From the NCBI GenBank assembly GCA_000727475.1, contig KL647292.1, positions 4,101,132 to 4,165,131 of the forward strand: a stretch of 64,000 nucleotides of DNA, in the 5' to 3' direction. The DNA comes from Sarcocystis neurona. Its lineage: Eukaryota > Apicomplexa > Conoidasida > Eucoccidiorida > Sarcocystidae. The translations under genes and the position numbers were made by a program. Within the stretch, counting starts at the first letter, position 1; every line of letters begins with the position of its first letter. The notes beneath the pieces are model-generated. The model was not told where the DNA came from. It searched no databases and worked only from the letters and a program-made list of their open reading frames with translations. Positions 10,446 through 21,900 of the stretch are shown here, piece after piece.

Positions 10446-11771
10446 ATGGCGAAGTCGCAGCGCCTACTTTTTTGGGTAACGGATGCAATTGCGGAGTGGG
10501 GATTCCTGATGACTGACAGACACAGTATCTCTTTTAGGCTCTGCGATTACGTACACGCTCGTCCACAGTGGTGGCCTTCCCAACCCGACCGATCCTACAC
10601 AACGCTCTCGTTTGTGCGCATGTTCCTCACCATATACGCTATGGTGCACAGGATTAAGCAAGGCGCTGCCAAACAGAATGGGGATTTCTACCACACAGGA
10701 TGGGTAAAACCCTCAGTCGCGGGTATAGGCTCCAAGATGGTCTGGCAGCAAAGAGGCCTGCTATGTCACCTTTCGCGGACTGCTGTTATTCAGTGGATTG
10801 CTTTCACTCTCCCCTTCAGTTGGGGCTATCTAATTGCTGGATTCTCAACGAATGAGGCGAGCATATTCCCTGCCACTGGACAAATGGACGCAGAAATGCG
10901 TCCAGTGCCACACAACAAGATGCTGAGAGAGCACGCTAGACACATGAGCTCTCCTGCATTCGTGGAGCAACACAGGACCGCCGCAGACGGACGGCACGCA
11001 GGTACGAAGGGAACAGCTGAGGTACCTACCTCCTTGCTGTCTGTAGGAGCTGGTGAGTCCGACACAGCACGTACTAGTCTCACTGTAGGCAAGACATTAA
11101 GCAATCTCCTTTCGGAAAAAACGCCTGGATTCAATGACGCACACCTGAGAGAAGTTGAGAAGGAAAAGGCACATCCGCTGGATATATCGGGTCGTCGAAG
11201 GAAACCACTTAGCACGTGCTGCAATGGCTTCAGCCGCCACGCAGACAGCAGCAGGGAAGATCAGGGTCCGCTGGCTTTGAGCGAAACATCTGTCAAGGCG
11301 TCTTCGCGGAAGCTTCATCTGCGCAGCGACAATATCACCGACAGGTACAATAGAATGACGGTGCCCGCAGGAAGACACTCAGAAGAGGATGGAAGAAAGG
11401 ATACAGTTTACGGTGAAACTACCCGCCGCAACACAGAGAAGAAAGCAGACCCCCGGGCCATCTCGTTTTTGCATTCAGGTATGCAAATAGTCGATGAGTT
11501 GATGGCAACCGCGTTGGGTGCGAGCTCTGCGCTTCTGGCTCCACGAACTATGGGGGGGGCCCCGAACTACAGCGCCACCGCCCAGATTCAGCCTACATTG
11601 ACACCTGCCCATTCTGTCGTACGCATGCAAATGTCACAACCTCCGCAGCAACAAAGAGGCGGATTCGAAGAGATTGAAATCGCCTTCATCGGCATTGGTT
11701 GCGTGGTTGCTATTCTTCTCATTCTGCTATTGGGGCTGCTGCTCAGTGGCCAAAAGAAATGGCGCGTATGA
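10446..11771 (+). CDS. intronless gene, probable single-pass membrane protein (441 aa)
   Basis: This is an uninterrupted 441-codon frame in the repeat-poor segment, and its length makes it the best-supported gene on the left side. The C-terminus has a clear transmembrane helix (FIGIGCVVAILLILLLGLLL) followed by a short basic tail SGQKKWRV. A second hydrophobic stretch lies near residues 108-130 (VIQWIAFTLPFSWGYLIAGF). If translation starts at the in-frame ATG at 10737 (residue 98), that stretch becomes an N-terminal signal peptide and the product a 344-residue type I membrane protein. From the ATG at 10446 it would be two-pass. The region between (about residues 135-400) is hydrophilic, Ser/Arg/Thr-rich and without recognised domains. 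A lineage-specific surface or secretory-pathway protein is plausible but not shown. Confidence 0.68.
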   Translation: MAKSQRLLFWVTDAIAEWGFLMTDRHSISFRLCDYVHARPQWWPSQPDRSYTTLSFVRMFLTIYAMVHRIKQGAAKQNGDFYHTGWVKPSVAGIGSKMVWQQRGLLCHLSRTAVIQWIAFTLPFSWGYLIAGFSTNEASIFPATGQMDAEMRPVPHNKMLREHARHMSSPAFVEQHRTAADGRHAGTKGTAEVPTSLLSVGAGESDTARTSLTVGKTLSNLLSEKTPGFNDAHLREVEKEKAHPLDISGRRRKPLSTCCNGFSRHADSSREDQGPLALSETSVKASSRKLHLRSDNITDRYNRMTVPAGRHSEEDGRKDTVYGETTRRNTEKKADPRAISFLHSGMQIVDELMATALGASSALLAPRTMGGAPNYSATAQIQPTLTPAHSVVRMQMSQPPQQQRGGFEEIEIAFIGIGCVVAILLILLLGLLLSGQKKWRV

Positions 11772-11805
11772 GACTGCAACACGCCTGTCCTTTTCTCTTT
11801 TTCAG

Positions 11806-11920
11806 AGGCAGTTGTACTCCACAACTGTTTCCACAACACCGCCTCTTCTACACCATCGTGTACGCAGAGAAGCCTCTAGGACTGGCCGACATCGAGGCAC
11901 AAGCCAGTGGCTGCTGGTAA
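11806..11920 (+). CDS. candidate terminal exon
   Basis: A very strong acceptor (TTTTCTCTTTTTCAG) ends at 11805. One frame then reads about 38 residues (ending YAEKPLGLADIEAQASGCW) to a TAA at 11918-11920. The spacing from the 441-aa gene stop is only 34 nt, and no donor of matching phase was found in that gene. It may be an alternative 3' exon or part of another transcript. Confidence 0.22.
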
Positions 11921-13567
11921 ACCTGACATTCGGTCTTGCGTCATGTACAATCTGATATCAGAGCACGGCTGAACCGCTGCGTCCTCCCTGCATTGCGCAC
12001 AGGTGGCTACACATCGCGGTTTTCGCTGTCTTCTGACCGCAGAAGAAAAGCTTTTGTTCACACATGGCCTTTCCACCAGAAAGCCATTTAGACGCTGCCA
12101 GCAGCTGCTAGTGCGCCAGTGCTCCTGAAGGACATTTGCGAATACGTCGTACTGTCATCGACACGCCACTGAACTTGGCTGTAAAATGTATGTTGCGTGA
12201 ACAAGCGGTACTCCTTTCAGGTTTCGTCTCCAGTAAATGTTTTCTACGAGACCTGTGTCTTAGAGAGCCCGTTTACAGGGCGGGCGCGGGCGTGAGAGGA
12301 GGCGTAGATATTCGTACGTCGTACCAGAAGGCGGGCAGGAGTAGACCTGCAGAGAAGGCGACAAGTGGTCCTGATGGAAGAATAGGTGCCAAATTTTGTT
12401 TTTATCCGTGGTGCTGGCATTACGCCCAAGTTTTGCGCCGAACAGAACGTCTTAAAAGGTGATCTATTTTCCTTGAAATTTGCCAGAGTCGTGCTGTGTA
12501 ACTTGGTTCAAAGTCTTTTGAAGAGTAAAAGTGCTCTTTTCCCCCTCAGGTGCCGCCCTGGGTGCTAGGCGTCTTACAATAGCTCCACATCTATTGAATG
12601 TAGGTGTCGCCGCTGCTGTTCGTAATTTGCCACGCGCCGCGCTGAGCGTGTGGCAGTACTCGGCGTAGGCTGCGCAGCTTAGTTCCCTAATGCTAATTCT
12701 TGCGGTAGCTAGCGTCTACCCTCTAGTTTTATTGTAACAGCAGTGACGCCAACGAGGCACCCACCAGGACCTCACTCAACCACGCGGCCTCCTCAGGTAC
12801 ATAACGTAGAACAGCAAATGTTGAGTATGTTTTGGTAGTGAGGCGACGCAGTGACCTGACGCTGGGATCAGGTTCTTTTCTGTGACCATTCAGAATGGAT
12901 GCGTCTGCGATGTTGTCGTCGTGTTCCTGTACGCACCTATATATACATATGTATACGTGGGTTTACGCGTATTTGTAGCTGGGTGCGCGCTCTGGCAATA
13001 GTCCTACGTCGTGTGCACTCGAGACAGGCAACAATCCATTTCGACCTTTTAAGGCCAGCCACTGTGTGGAAAGGGGGTACGGATCCCTCTGGACAAAGTG
13101 GGGAAAGCATTTTATTACAGTCGAACGCAAAGGTCGCCGAGGGTATTCTGAGCAAAGCGCCGTACGTGGACCTGGGCGCGAGATTGTGCGACATAGGTTT
13201 CCATCATCCTTGTGCTGACGAACGACTATTGTTCTCACGCTGCATCCTTATATCGGGGACCTGCGGCAGTTAAGAATTCATTTTCCGACACGTCGAATAA
13301 CATACGAGATACGGAAAGGTATCACTCCGTAGCAGCAGGGTTGCTCGCCGGGCCTTTCATCCTGAGAACGCCTCGAGAGTGTACTTTAGCTGCAATTTCC
13401 GAATCCTCAGGATCCTTGATAATTCCTCTTTTAACTAGTTACGTGTGCGAGCAGCAGCTCTCACTTTTTTGAACGTGTCTTTCGACAGTATGTCTTTCAG
13501 CATACGGCTGCTGTGAGGTTACAGCGAAGCGGTGACTATAATTGCGCCCTGACCTCGAGTAGACGAC
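11921..13567. other. no resolved gene
   Basis: Short frames are present on both strands, for example 12136-12462 (+) and 12386-12568 (+). None has convincing ends. Some could be exons, but no phase-consistent joins were found. Confidence 0.35.
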
Positions 13568-13906
13568 ATGACCTCTGTACTCCTACACGGCTTCTGCGCA
13601 CTACTCATCCCCAGCTGCAATGCTTGTCCGCCACGTGGGGACTACAGGGCCCAGTTGCTGGTCACAACTAGTTGCAGCGGTGGACAACCAAATACCAAAA
13701 GATGTGCGTCCTCGAGTGAAGCTTGTACACATCGAATAGTAAGGTTAGATGCGTCGGTAACTGGTTATCAGTACAACGGTAGACGCTGTGCACTTGTGTA
13801 TGCGGGTGAACAGAAGGAGACAATTACGGATGACAAGAAGACAAGAAGATGTCTGCGTAGTAGCCTGTCTATGTCAGCAGAGTACAGCAACGTCACAGTC
13901 TATTAG
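13568..13906 (+). CDS. small Cys-rich putative secreted protein (112 aa)
   Basis: An ATG at 13568 opens 112 codons to a TAG. The N-terminus (MTSVLLHGFCALLIPSCNA) looks like a signal peptide with a cleavage site after CNA. The mature part has several cysteines (ACPP, TTSCSG, KRCASS, EACTH, RRCALV, RRCLRS). There is no transmembrane segment. No known family is recognised. It could instead be the first exon of a longer gene. Confidence 0.33.
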   Translation: MTSVLLHGFCALLIPSCNACPPRGDYRAQLLVTTSCSGGQPNTKRCASSSEACTHRIVRLDASVTGYQYNGRRCALVYAGEQKETITDDKKTRRCLRSSLSMSAEYSNVTVY

Positions 13907-15689
13907 CGTGCAAAGCTACACCTGTCCATCATTACGAGCTGTACTTAACCGTAGTTACGAAAAACTAGCACTGCGACCGGCGGTGCAAGCTTCTGCGCTA
14001 CAACAGACACTAATATTTGTACCCGCCGCAAAACGACTCCTGCACCTAGAGTGCTTCGAAAAGCAGAAGGTTAGTGTATGTAAATACTAGTTTTCTGTCC
14101 ATTCAAGGGCGACAGATCCCACCGTAATTGCGAATGAAATAATGGAAAAGATATTATTCAGTGCACGTAGACACATAGATTCTTTTATGTAAGGTGTCTT
14201 CGTTCATGCGCAGTCGTCCGGCGCGCGCTCCATAAACAGTCCCGCTACTACTGAAGAAACTGCCTACACTGCTAGCACGCGGCCACGTCCGTAGGCATAC
14301 TCTGCCCTGGTTGTGAAGTTCGGAGGCTGCAGCAACGTGCAGAGGTGACCTTGTGAAGCTGAGACGGGGCAGCAACGTGCAGAGCTGACCGAATCAGCAA
14401 CTCTTGACAGTTCGAGAAAAAAACTCAAACCCTTCAGTTCGCAGAAGCTCGCTGAAGATAACGCGCTACAAGTGTCGGTGCTTCTATAGGGTCGGTATAT
14501 TACGAAAACCGACAGCTCTCCCTGCATTCTTACGTGACGGACCACACAGATACATACATATACGTGTATCTACGTGTATATCCATACATGTGCTTCACAA
14601 CACGGTCGTAATCACAAACGGGACTATATGCCAACTGACGCAAAATTCTATCAATTCTCTACGAATCTCAACAGAAGACACCACCTTTGCACATTCGGAT
14701 TTTCTACACTGCAGCTGCAAAAAGACAAGTGTTACAATTCTAGATATGCCAAAACATTAACCCACACATGTGCTTTTATACACCGGCACGTAAACAGCTC
14801 GGAAATCTGGAAGACGCGTATGAGCTTACGTGTACACGGGCTGGCATCCGATCTATTGGAGACCTCTTTGTATTCCTGTTACTCGACACTCGAAATGACC
14901 TGTTCTACAGAGTCTGATTTGTTGACTCGTAACTTGCAAATTTCGGGGGGCGCTTTGCAAGGTTTTCTGAGTCGAGACTACTAGGTCCATCCAGAGTTTT
15001 CCTCGTGTGTCGGTGTACTATGCACAAGGCTGAACACGAAATCACGTTGACCGAGCGCGTGCGTCTGCTTCTATCAGCGTTTACGCAGGGGACGCGCAGC
15101 AGTCGTACAGATGCACCTGTGCTGTCACATATCCACACGATTCTGCAGATGAATGCGTGACAACGTGTGTTGTCTGTTGACACTCAAGCAAACGCCTCCT
15201 TTCTCGCTTCTGCGTTGGCAGACTTCTCCACCGTTATAAGGGAGCCACATTTACACATTTTGGACGTCTACATTCGCCTGCAATGGTATTTCCCCGTGGG
15301 ATCAGTAAAATACGTCGTACGCCGAAAGAAGAAGTAAACAGATATCCCTTTCCGGCGAAGCTATACCTACATACAAATGTCGGCGTGGTTTCCTGGAAGA
15401 CCCTTGGTCTGTGGCTCTCTACAAATGTGCGCTGCGGATACGTACACTCAAGCGTTTTTTGCATGTGGCTTGACTCCCAGGTGGAATGTCAGTGGCACAA
15501 GCCTCGCAGCCGTACCGCCCCGTTGCGTGTGTATGCGGCAGGGAGGAGTGGTAGCACAATGTCGCAGACCAGTGCCCTTTCGTTTTCTGTTTATTCTTTT
15601 GCGTATCGCCGTGCATGCAATCCGAAAACTTACGGGTTTGGCCGCGTGGAAGTTTCGGGCACACCGATTGCAACTGCATGTGGGACAGC

Positions 15690-15875
15690 CGCTGCCGCTG
15701 GAGCGGCTGTCGACGCTCCTGCTGCCGTTGCCGCGTCCTGCTGTTCTTGCTGCTGCCGCTGCTGCTGCTGCTGCTCTTGTAGCGTGTGCGCTGTGGCTGG
15801 TATTGCTGGCGTCCCTTCTGGTGGACTCCCTCCTGCTGCTGCTGTTGCTGCTCTCCTGCTGCGGGTTCTGTCGCA
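15690..15875 (+). repeat. CTG-rich triplet tract
   Basis: Clusters of CTG/TGC triplets (GCTGCTGCTGCTGC and CTGCTGCTGCTGTTGCTG) read as polyLeu, polyCys or polyAla on the plus strand and as polyGln, polyAla or polySer on the minus strand. They are interrupted rather than pure. Confidence 0.75.
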
Positions 15876-17879
15876 AACACTGCACCTGGTGTCTCTCTCT
15901 CGTCTCCCTCGGCAACGATCTAGCGAGCACGCCTGTGTCCGTTTTCTATCCCGTGTTCTCTCTCGTCTTGGCGTTTCCGCGCCCCGTCTCTCTGCACTCG
16001 TCGCCGCCCACCCCACACATTTTACTCCGGCTTTCTCAGGACGCGAAAGACAACCAGATGGAGAACAGCGTTTACGACGCAACACAGATACTATACAAAC
16101 TCGTTTGCAGCGTTGTGTAGCTGCTGCTGAATGAGGATATCTGATTGTCTACCTGCGTATCTAGGCCCTCCCAGCGGGAGACCCCTTCACATCGGCAGCG
16201 GCACGGGAAGCGCGGCGAAGTGTTTACAGTAGCAATGTCAGCAGCGGGCAGGACCTTGTGGCAGGAGCGGCGCTGCACCAGAACGAGTGCTTTCTGCGGC
16301 AGATTCACTAGGTGAGTTCGAGTATCAGCAGCAGGAGTGGCACGGAAGAAGAGCACTCAGTTTGGGAACGAGTGAATGAACGGTCCCTTACACGAGCAGG
16401 GCAGAGGGGCAGCAGCAGAATCACCTCGACGACGCCCCCAGGAGATACTGCAGTGCGCTTGGATCACAGGGCAGCGATTTCAGGAAAACAGCTTCCTTTG
16501 TGCTGGTGCGGTATCGTTGTCATCCGCCAGTGCGGTCCCTTTTTCGTGCACACAGAGACACACCAACACACGCGGCAAACTTCTCCGGCGCAACGCAGAA
16601 CGTCGCCACTATCGTGTACTATTTTTTGAAGAAATCCTGCTGGACTTCACAGCCGCTCCCTTCTTTGGGCGCTGCTCCCTGAACAGTTGTAGCAGCGCTG
16701 CTAGTATCTAACTACTCCTTCTCTTGGTGTAAACACCGCTACCCCTGCGGCTGCTGAAGCTGTCGCGCCACCGCTGCCCGTCGGGCTGTTTTGCATTCGC
16801 CGCTCCTGCGCCGGAGTCTTTTGCGCAATGCACGAGGGCGTCTTCTCCGGATTTCTCCTTCTTCAGACACGCCGTACAAGTGTGTACACCTCATCAGGAC
16901 TCGCATGCGTGCCTCGGTGCGTGCGGCTTCAAGAATGCTCGTCTTTCTTCCGTAGTACATCCCTTGCTGTCGGTGTAGTAATTAGATACGCATATTTGTA
17001 CGTGTGACACATACGTCTATATGTGTATAGATGTCTGTGTAGATTTTATCCCGGTGGTGCCCCACGTGTCACTCCACCGCGGACTGGTCTCACCATTTCT
17101 TCATACACGTACACGTTTGTTTGTATCCACACACACCCATACGCATATATATATATATACTTTGAAGCAACTAGAAGTGCGTGTAAGGATGCAACTTTAC
17201 GAACGTTTTCATTTCTTTTCTCGTTCCTGCGCGTCCTCTCGTCGTCTGCGGGCACAGGTGTGCCCCGTGCGCCGGCGTGATCCGACACCGAGCCCCGCGC
17301 AAAATTTCACTCCTGTTCACAACCCGGCGGGAGTGACGACACCGTCAGCAGATCCGCCCAGCGAGAAAGAGAGAGACGCCGAGCTTCGCTCATAGACGAG
17401 TGTGCGTACCTGTGAAAGAAAGTTGTCAGTGGTGGGCTTCTCTGCTTGACCCGCAGCAGCAGCCGGGGGGTGGACCCGAGGTCCACCAGAGGTAGTGGAA
17501 CGAAGAGCACTGCAAAAACACGTGTGAAACGCCGCTGGCAGAGCGGCTGTTGTTAATGCTGCTGCTTCTCCTCTTGCTCCCCAGCTAGTGGTGCGCCGCG
17601 GCTGCTGGAGTAGCATCGGCACTTGCCACTGCGGCTGCCGCAGGTGTGGCTCAACACATATTTTTGCTGAGGCTGAGATAAGGATCCAGATACCCTCTTA
17701 CTCTCTGAAGAGAGGAGACGTTCATCTGTGTCATGAAGCGAGCAGACGTGGCTTGTTCTGCTCCAGACGTAAGGACAGCTGGTTCAGCTGAGCAGCGCGG
17801 GCGTACGCTCGTAGAACCGTTCGAGCTGCCGGTAGCTGCGCGGGCGCCACAAGTACTGGTGGGGAAGGGGCGCCTGGGG

Positions 17880-18720
17880 CAGTGGCAGAAGGGGAAATTA
17901 CTGTTGCTCCTTGCTTGGATGAAGGAGGTGCAGACTGTAGCTACAGCAGATGTGCGGCGCTTCAGCAGCAGGCGCCGCAGCAGCTGTCACGGGAGAATCA
18001 AGCGGCACAGCACGGCGCAACAGCAGTAGCAGAGACGACACTCCAGGTAGCAGCTGCAGCAGAAGTGGCAGCTCCCAGCTGCGGCAAATAGAAAGACGAC
18101 AAAAAAAGCCGCGCGAACGCCGGTAACAGCTGCAGCTCGGTGAGGCCCCTCTGGGTCGACAGCAGCTACCGCAGTTGCAGCAGCAGCAGCAGCAGCAGTC
18201 GCGGCACGCCGTAAAGCTGCAAGACAACAGCAGTGCAAGCAAGAGGACCACCGGCAGAAGAAGAAGCGTTGCCAAGATGCACCTTCACGCTGGGTATGAC
18301 ACAACACCATTTGTGAACAAGCAGCAGCACTAGCGTTGTCGTCTCCGCCACGCCAGGGTGTGCGCACAGTAGCAGCGTGCTGTCCAACGCTGGGAAGCTG
18401 CAGCCTCTGTGTAGCTGCAGCAGCAGGAGGCTCGTGCGACCAGCAGGAGGAGCACCATCTCAGACACAACGTTAGTCAGACCACAGGCATCTCCTCGACT
18501 GGAGCCACGGGTCCCTGCCTGACAGCAACAGCAGCAGCCTCGCTCAGCAGCATTAGCTGCGTTCTGCAGCAGCAGCAGGAGCGTCAGCGACGGGCCGCCG
18601 CAGTCAGCCAGGACCCCCGCTCACCTCAGCAGGGGAAGACGTCTCAGCACCGCCCCAGCTGCAGCAACAGCAGCGTCGAAGCAGCAGCGTCAGAATGCTG
18701 CGGCAGTGCAGGTGTAGCAA
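17880..18720 (+). repeat. CAG-rich triplet region
   Basis: Interrupted CAG/GCA/AGC triplets run on the plus strand, including a pure run of about seven CAG units near 18177-18198. They keep several frames open on both strands. The region lies just upstream of the first recognised exon of the bestrophin-like gene and could be 5' untranslated, intronic or part of a further N-terminal low-complexity exon. Confidence 0.75.
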
Positions 18721-18956
18721 CGTTTTCTAGGACAACTCGCAGACGGTGACTGCCTCCGTATGACTCCACCACCAACCTCGGCTTGTCATTCTCTTTTTGT
18801 TGTCGTCTTCCGCCCGTTGCCTGGATTCTGCTCGTCCCTCCTTCCGTCCTGTTTCTACGCGCCGTCTTCCCTTCCGTCTCCTCTGTGACCTCTTTGTTTG
18901 TCGTGTGCACTTGCAGCAGAGAGCTGCCGGGACGCAGCGGCAAGAGCAGCAGCAGC

Positions 18957-21900
18957 ATGTGGCCTCCTGATGACACTTGCCGGCTCCTGCCGGAGTGGGA
19001 CGGCCGAGTCGGCAGCAGCAGAAGCAAACAGGGCTGTGAGGTGATCCACAGTCGCAGCAGCAGCAGAAAAGCGACAGCAGGTTTTCCAGGAGGCGGAGCA
19101 GCAGGCTGGCTGCAGCTGCCGGCAGCAGCAGCCGCCGCAGAGGAGGAGAAGCAGGGCCGCTGGCTGCGCTACAACGAGAAACTCCTAGGCTCCTGGCAGG
19201 TTTTCGGTGTCTTAAGTGGAACAGTCTTCACGTCGAGACGCCTCTGGTCTGCTGTTGCTTCCTACTGGCTTCTGGCTCTCGCCCTCTGCTTTTTAATTCT
19301 TTCTCTAGAGCCTGTAAGTTCCTTACTAGCGTCCACCGTAGAAAAGCCGCTGTGGAACAGCAAAGAAGAACTGGCGCTGCACGGACACACACCAGCAGCA
19401 GTCCCGGTGCAGAGAAGGAGAGACCTCTGGCTGCTGCTGCTGCTGATGATGTGGGGTGAAGGATCGCGCCAGAAGGAGAATGCTGTGCGTGTGCGAAGGA
19501 AAGGAGTGAGATGCCAAGAGAGAAGAAAGACTTCCAGAAGCACGGCGGAGCGTTTGCTGCTGAGGGAAGCTAGCGTTTCTTTTGCAGAGGACAGTGAGGA
19601 CGACAGCGAGCTTGGTACACTGCAGCAGCAGGAACAGAGACATCTGCAAGTCAGAGGAAGTGGGTTGGTAGTGACGCGGAGAAATAGGCAGGAGTGTGTT
19701 TCATTGGAAGGCAGAGGCTTTTGGTAGAAGCCGAAGAAGCGATAGCTTGGCGCCGATGAAAGAGAGATAGAGAGAGACAGCACTGCTTTGAAGAAGGAAG
19801 GGACAGGATAAAGGACGTGAAGAACGTTGTCCATTGCTTCTGCTTGCTTTCTGTATATCGCAGGCGTCTGTGTCAATCTGCAACCCCCTGCCTGTGTGTC
19901 CTCTAGGACTTCCCTCGGTGACGCAGAATATGCTTCAGGCTTCTTCTTGTATGTGTGAGCGGATAGTTCTCTACGACGGTGTGTGAATGAGGTCTTCTAC
20001 TTTTCCTGCGCAGTTGACGTTGATTTTGTCCATTTCGTGGAACGCCGGTCTAACTTACCCAAGGTGATTCACATATATATATATATATGTTTCGATATGT
20101 CGCCACTTTCTCCTCAGCTTCTTCGGGTTGCCGCTCAGCAACAGGATGCTGCTTCCTTAAAGGCTGACCAAAGATATTTCTGGGGGTGAAGTAGAAGAAG
20201 CGTGCTGCGCTGCTCAGACGATTTGAGAGTTATTCTCGCACTTCTCTTACGGTAGGGAGGGAAGGGCGCCTCGACGTCTGTGAAGCAAGAGAAAGAAAGG
20301 CTCAGAAACATGACGGACGCGCTCCGTTGCTGCGGGGCAAGGGGCTGAGGCTGTCAACAGGGAAGCGTAAGAAAGCGGGTCCTGCCCTTAGCACAGGAGA
20401 AAGAGCTGCAGAAAGGAAGCAGAGGCAGCGTCACAAGAGGGGCGGTGGAATTCTGGGGCGGGGGGAAAAGACGTTGCATCACTACGGCCGGGAGAACAGC
20501 AAGAGACGGAGACAGACTCCTGCTGCGGAGGGGTCCCCCGCGGAGAAGCGAAGGTGGCCAAGCGGGCAGGTATTCTGTGGTGCGGCACTGAAGTGCTGGG
20601 CAAGGACAGAAAGTCATAATACGCAGCGTAGTGCAGAAGAACTAGCTCTACAAACCAGAGAGAATTCGTGTCGAGAACCGCTATCGAAGCCTGATGCCGC
20701 GTAGAAGACTGTTAGGGTGGTTGTGGACAGAGGAAAGAAACAGGGGCCTGCTGTGTGGAAGGGTAGTGAGACACCGCAGGGGTGGTTATATCGCGATAGG
20801 AGACCGGCGTTGGCTGCAGACGGCTGCTCCGGCTCGGGTGTCGGGGAAGAGGAGTCGTAGTTGGAGGGGAGGTAATCTGCCGAGAGGAGGCTGTTGCTGC
20901 TGCTGGAGAGGAGAGAATTGTGGAGTGTTTTTGCCGAGCAGCCAGAAAAGATGTTCTGCTGGAAGAAGAGAGGTGACCGCGCGGGGGACTCTGCAGAAAA
21001 AGAAAGAGAGACAAAGGGTAGCTCTGCTTTTCACAAAGAGAGCAGAAGAGAGGGAGGTACGCACACGTGGACAGTCCACCAAGTGGGGTGATCGCGGTAC
21101 ACTGCCACACGTCGTATGCTGGAAAGCTTGCGGGGTAGAGAAAGCGCTGCTGTGCCATTTCTGAGCGTTCGGCCGAGGACGGCTTCCAGCTGCGTGGGCG
21201 GCTGTGTGACGCAGGAAGCAGAGAAGCAGCTTTCGGGTGCTCCTTCGTGTGGCTGCCACCTGTTTTCTATCGGAGACAAGAAGTCCAGAGAAACCTGTCT
21301 TCTCTCTCACTCTGTCTTTCGATTCATGTAAAATAGATATATGTGTGTGTACGGTAGACAAAACACGTCCTTGGGCGCTCTGCCGAGAGAGGTACTTTCG
21401 AACAAAGAAACGGCACATGCTGCTGCCGTGGCAGAGTGCGGAGAGATAAATCTTGATGATGCAGGGGATTCTTGTGTATGTGCTCAGCTCCGCACATGAC
21501 AACGGAGACGCGCGTGCGTATACGCCAAAGAAGTCGTCTTTGTCTATGCCTGAGTCCGTGCGCGCATTTATTAATTTGCGTCGAGGTGTCTGATTCGTAT
21601 TCCCCACGCACGGACGGCCTCTGCACCCTGGTGACGGCACGTGGTGCAGCAGCAAGGCGGCTGCCCAGGATGTGAGACTGCTGCTAGCTGCTGCAGCTGA
21701 TGCATGCGCCGGCGTACGAGCAGACAGATGCCCGCGGGTGCAGCGCCTGCGTTCCCTCAGATGTGTCTCACCCGCAACTCCACACCCACAAGCAACAGGA
21801 GCATATGCTGTCGCAGCAGCCGAATTGCAGCAGCTCCTGCCTCCATCTGCAGAGAGCGACGGCATTCAGAAAATTCCCCAGACAGGTTCCCGCAATGGCA

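Larger units (their letters stand above)
13907..18956. other. transition into repeat-rich DNA, no resolved gene
   Basis: From about 15.3 kb, triplet-repeat tracts open long frames in several registers on both strands. These include 15283-16134 and 15377-16120 (+) and 16085-15630 (-). The overlap of several long frames in the same DNA is typical of CAG/CTG tracts, so I call no gene. Upstream exons of the bestrophin-like gene may lie here. The acceptor TGTGCACTTGCAG ending at 18916 would admit a phase-2 upstream exon. Confidence 0.35.

Noticed and set aside
15283..16134. Overlapping plus and minus frames of 150-283 codons
   Set aside because: Five or more frames are open over the same CTG/CAG tract, with no family motif or splice support in any of them.
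20786..21865. 359-codon open frame on the minus strand
   Set aside because: It lies wholly in intron 1 of the bestrophin-like gene, has no recognisable domain or clear initiation context, and its composition changes abruptly along its length. Antisense of a purine-biased intron leaves such frames open.
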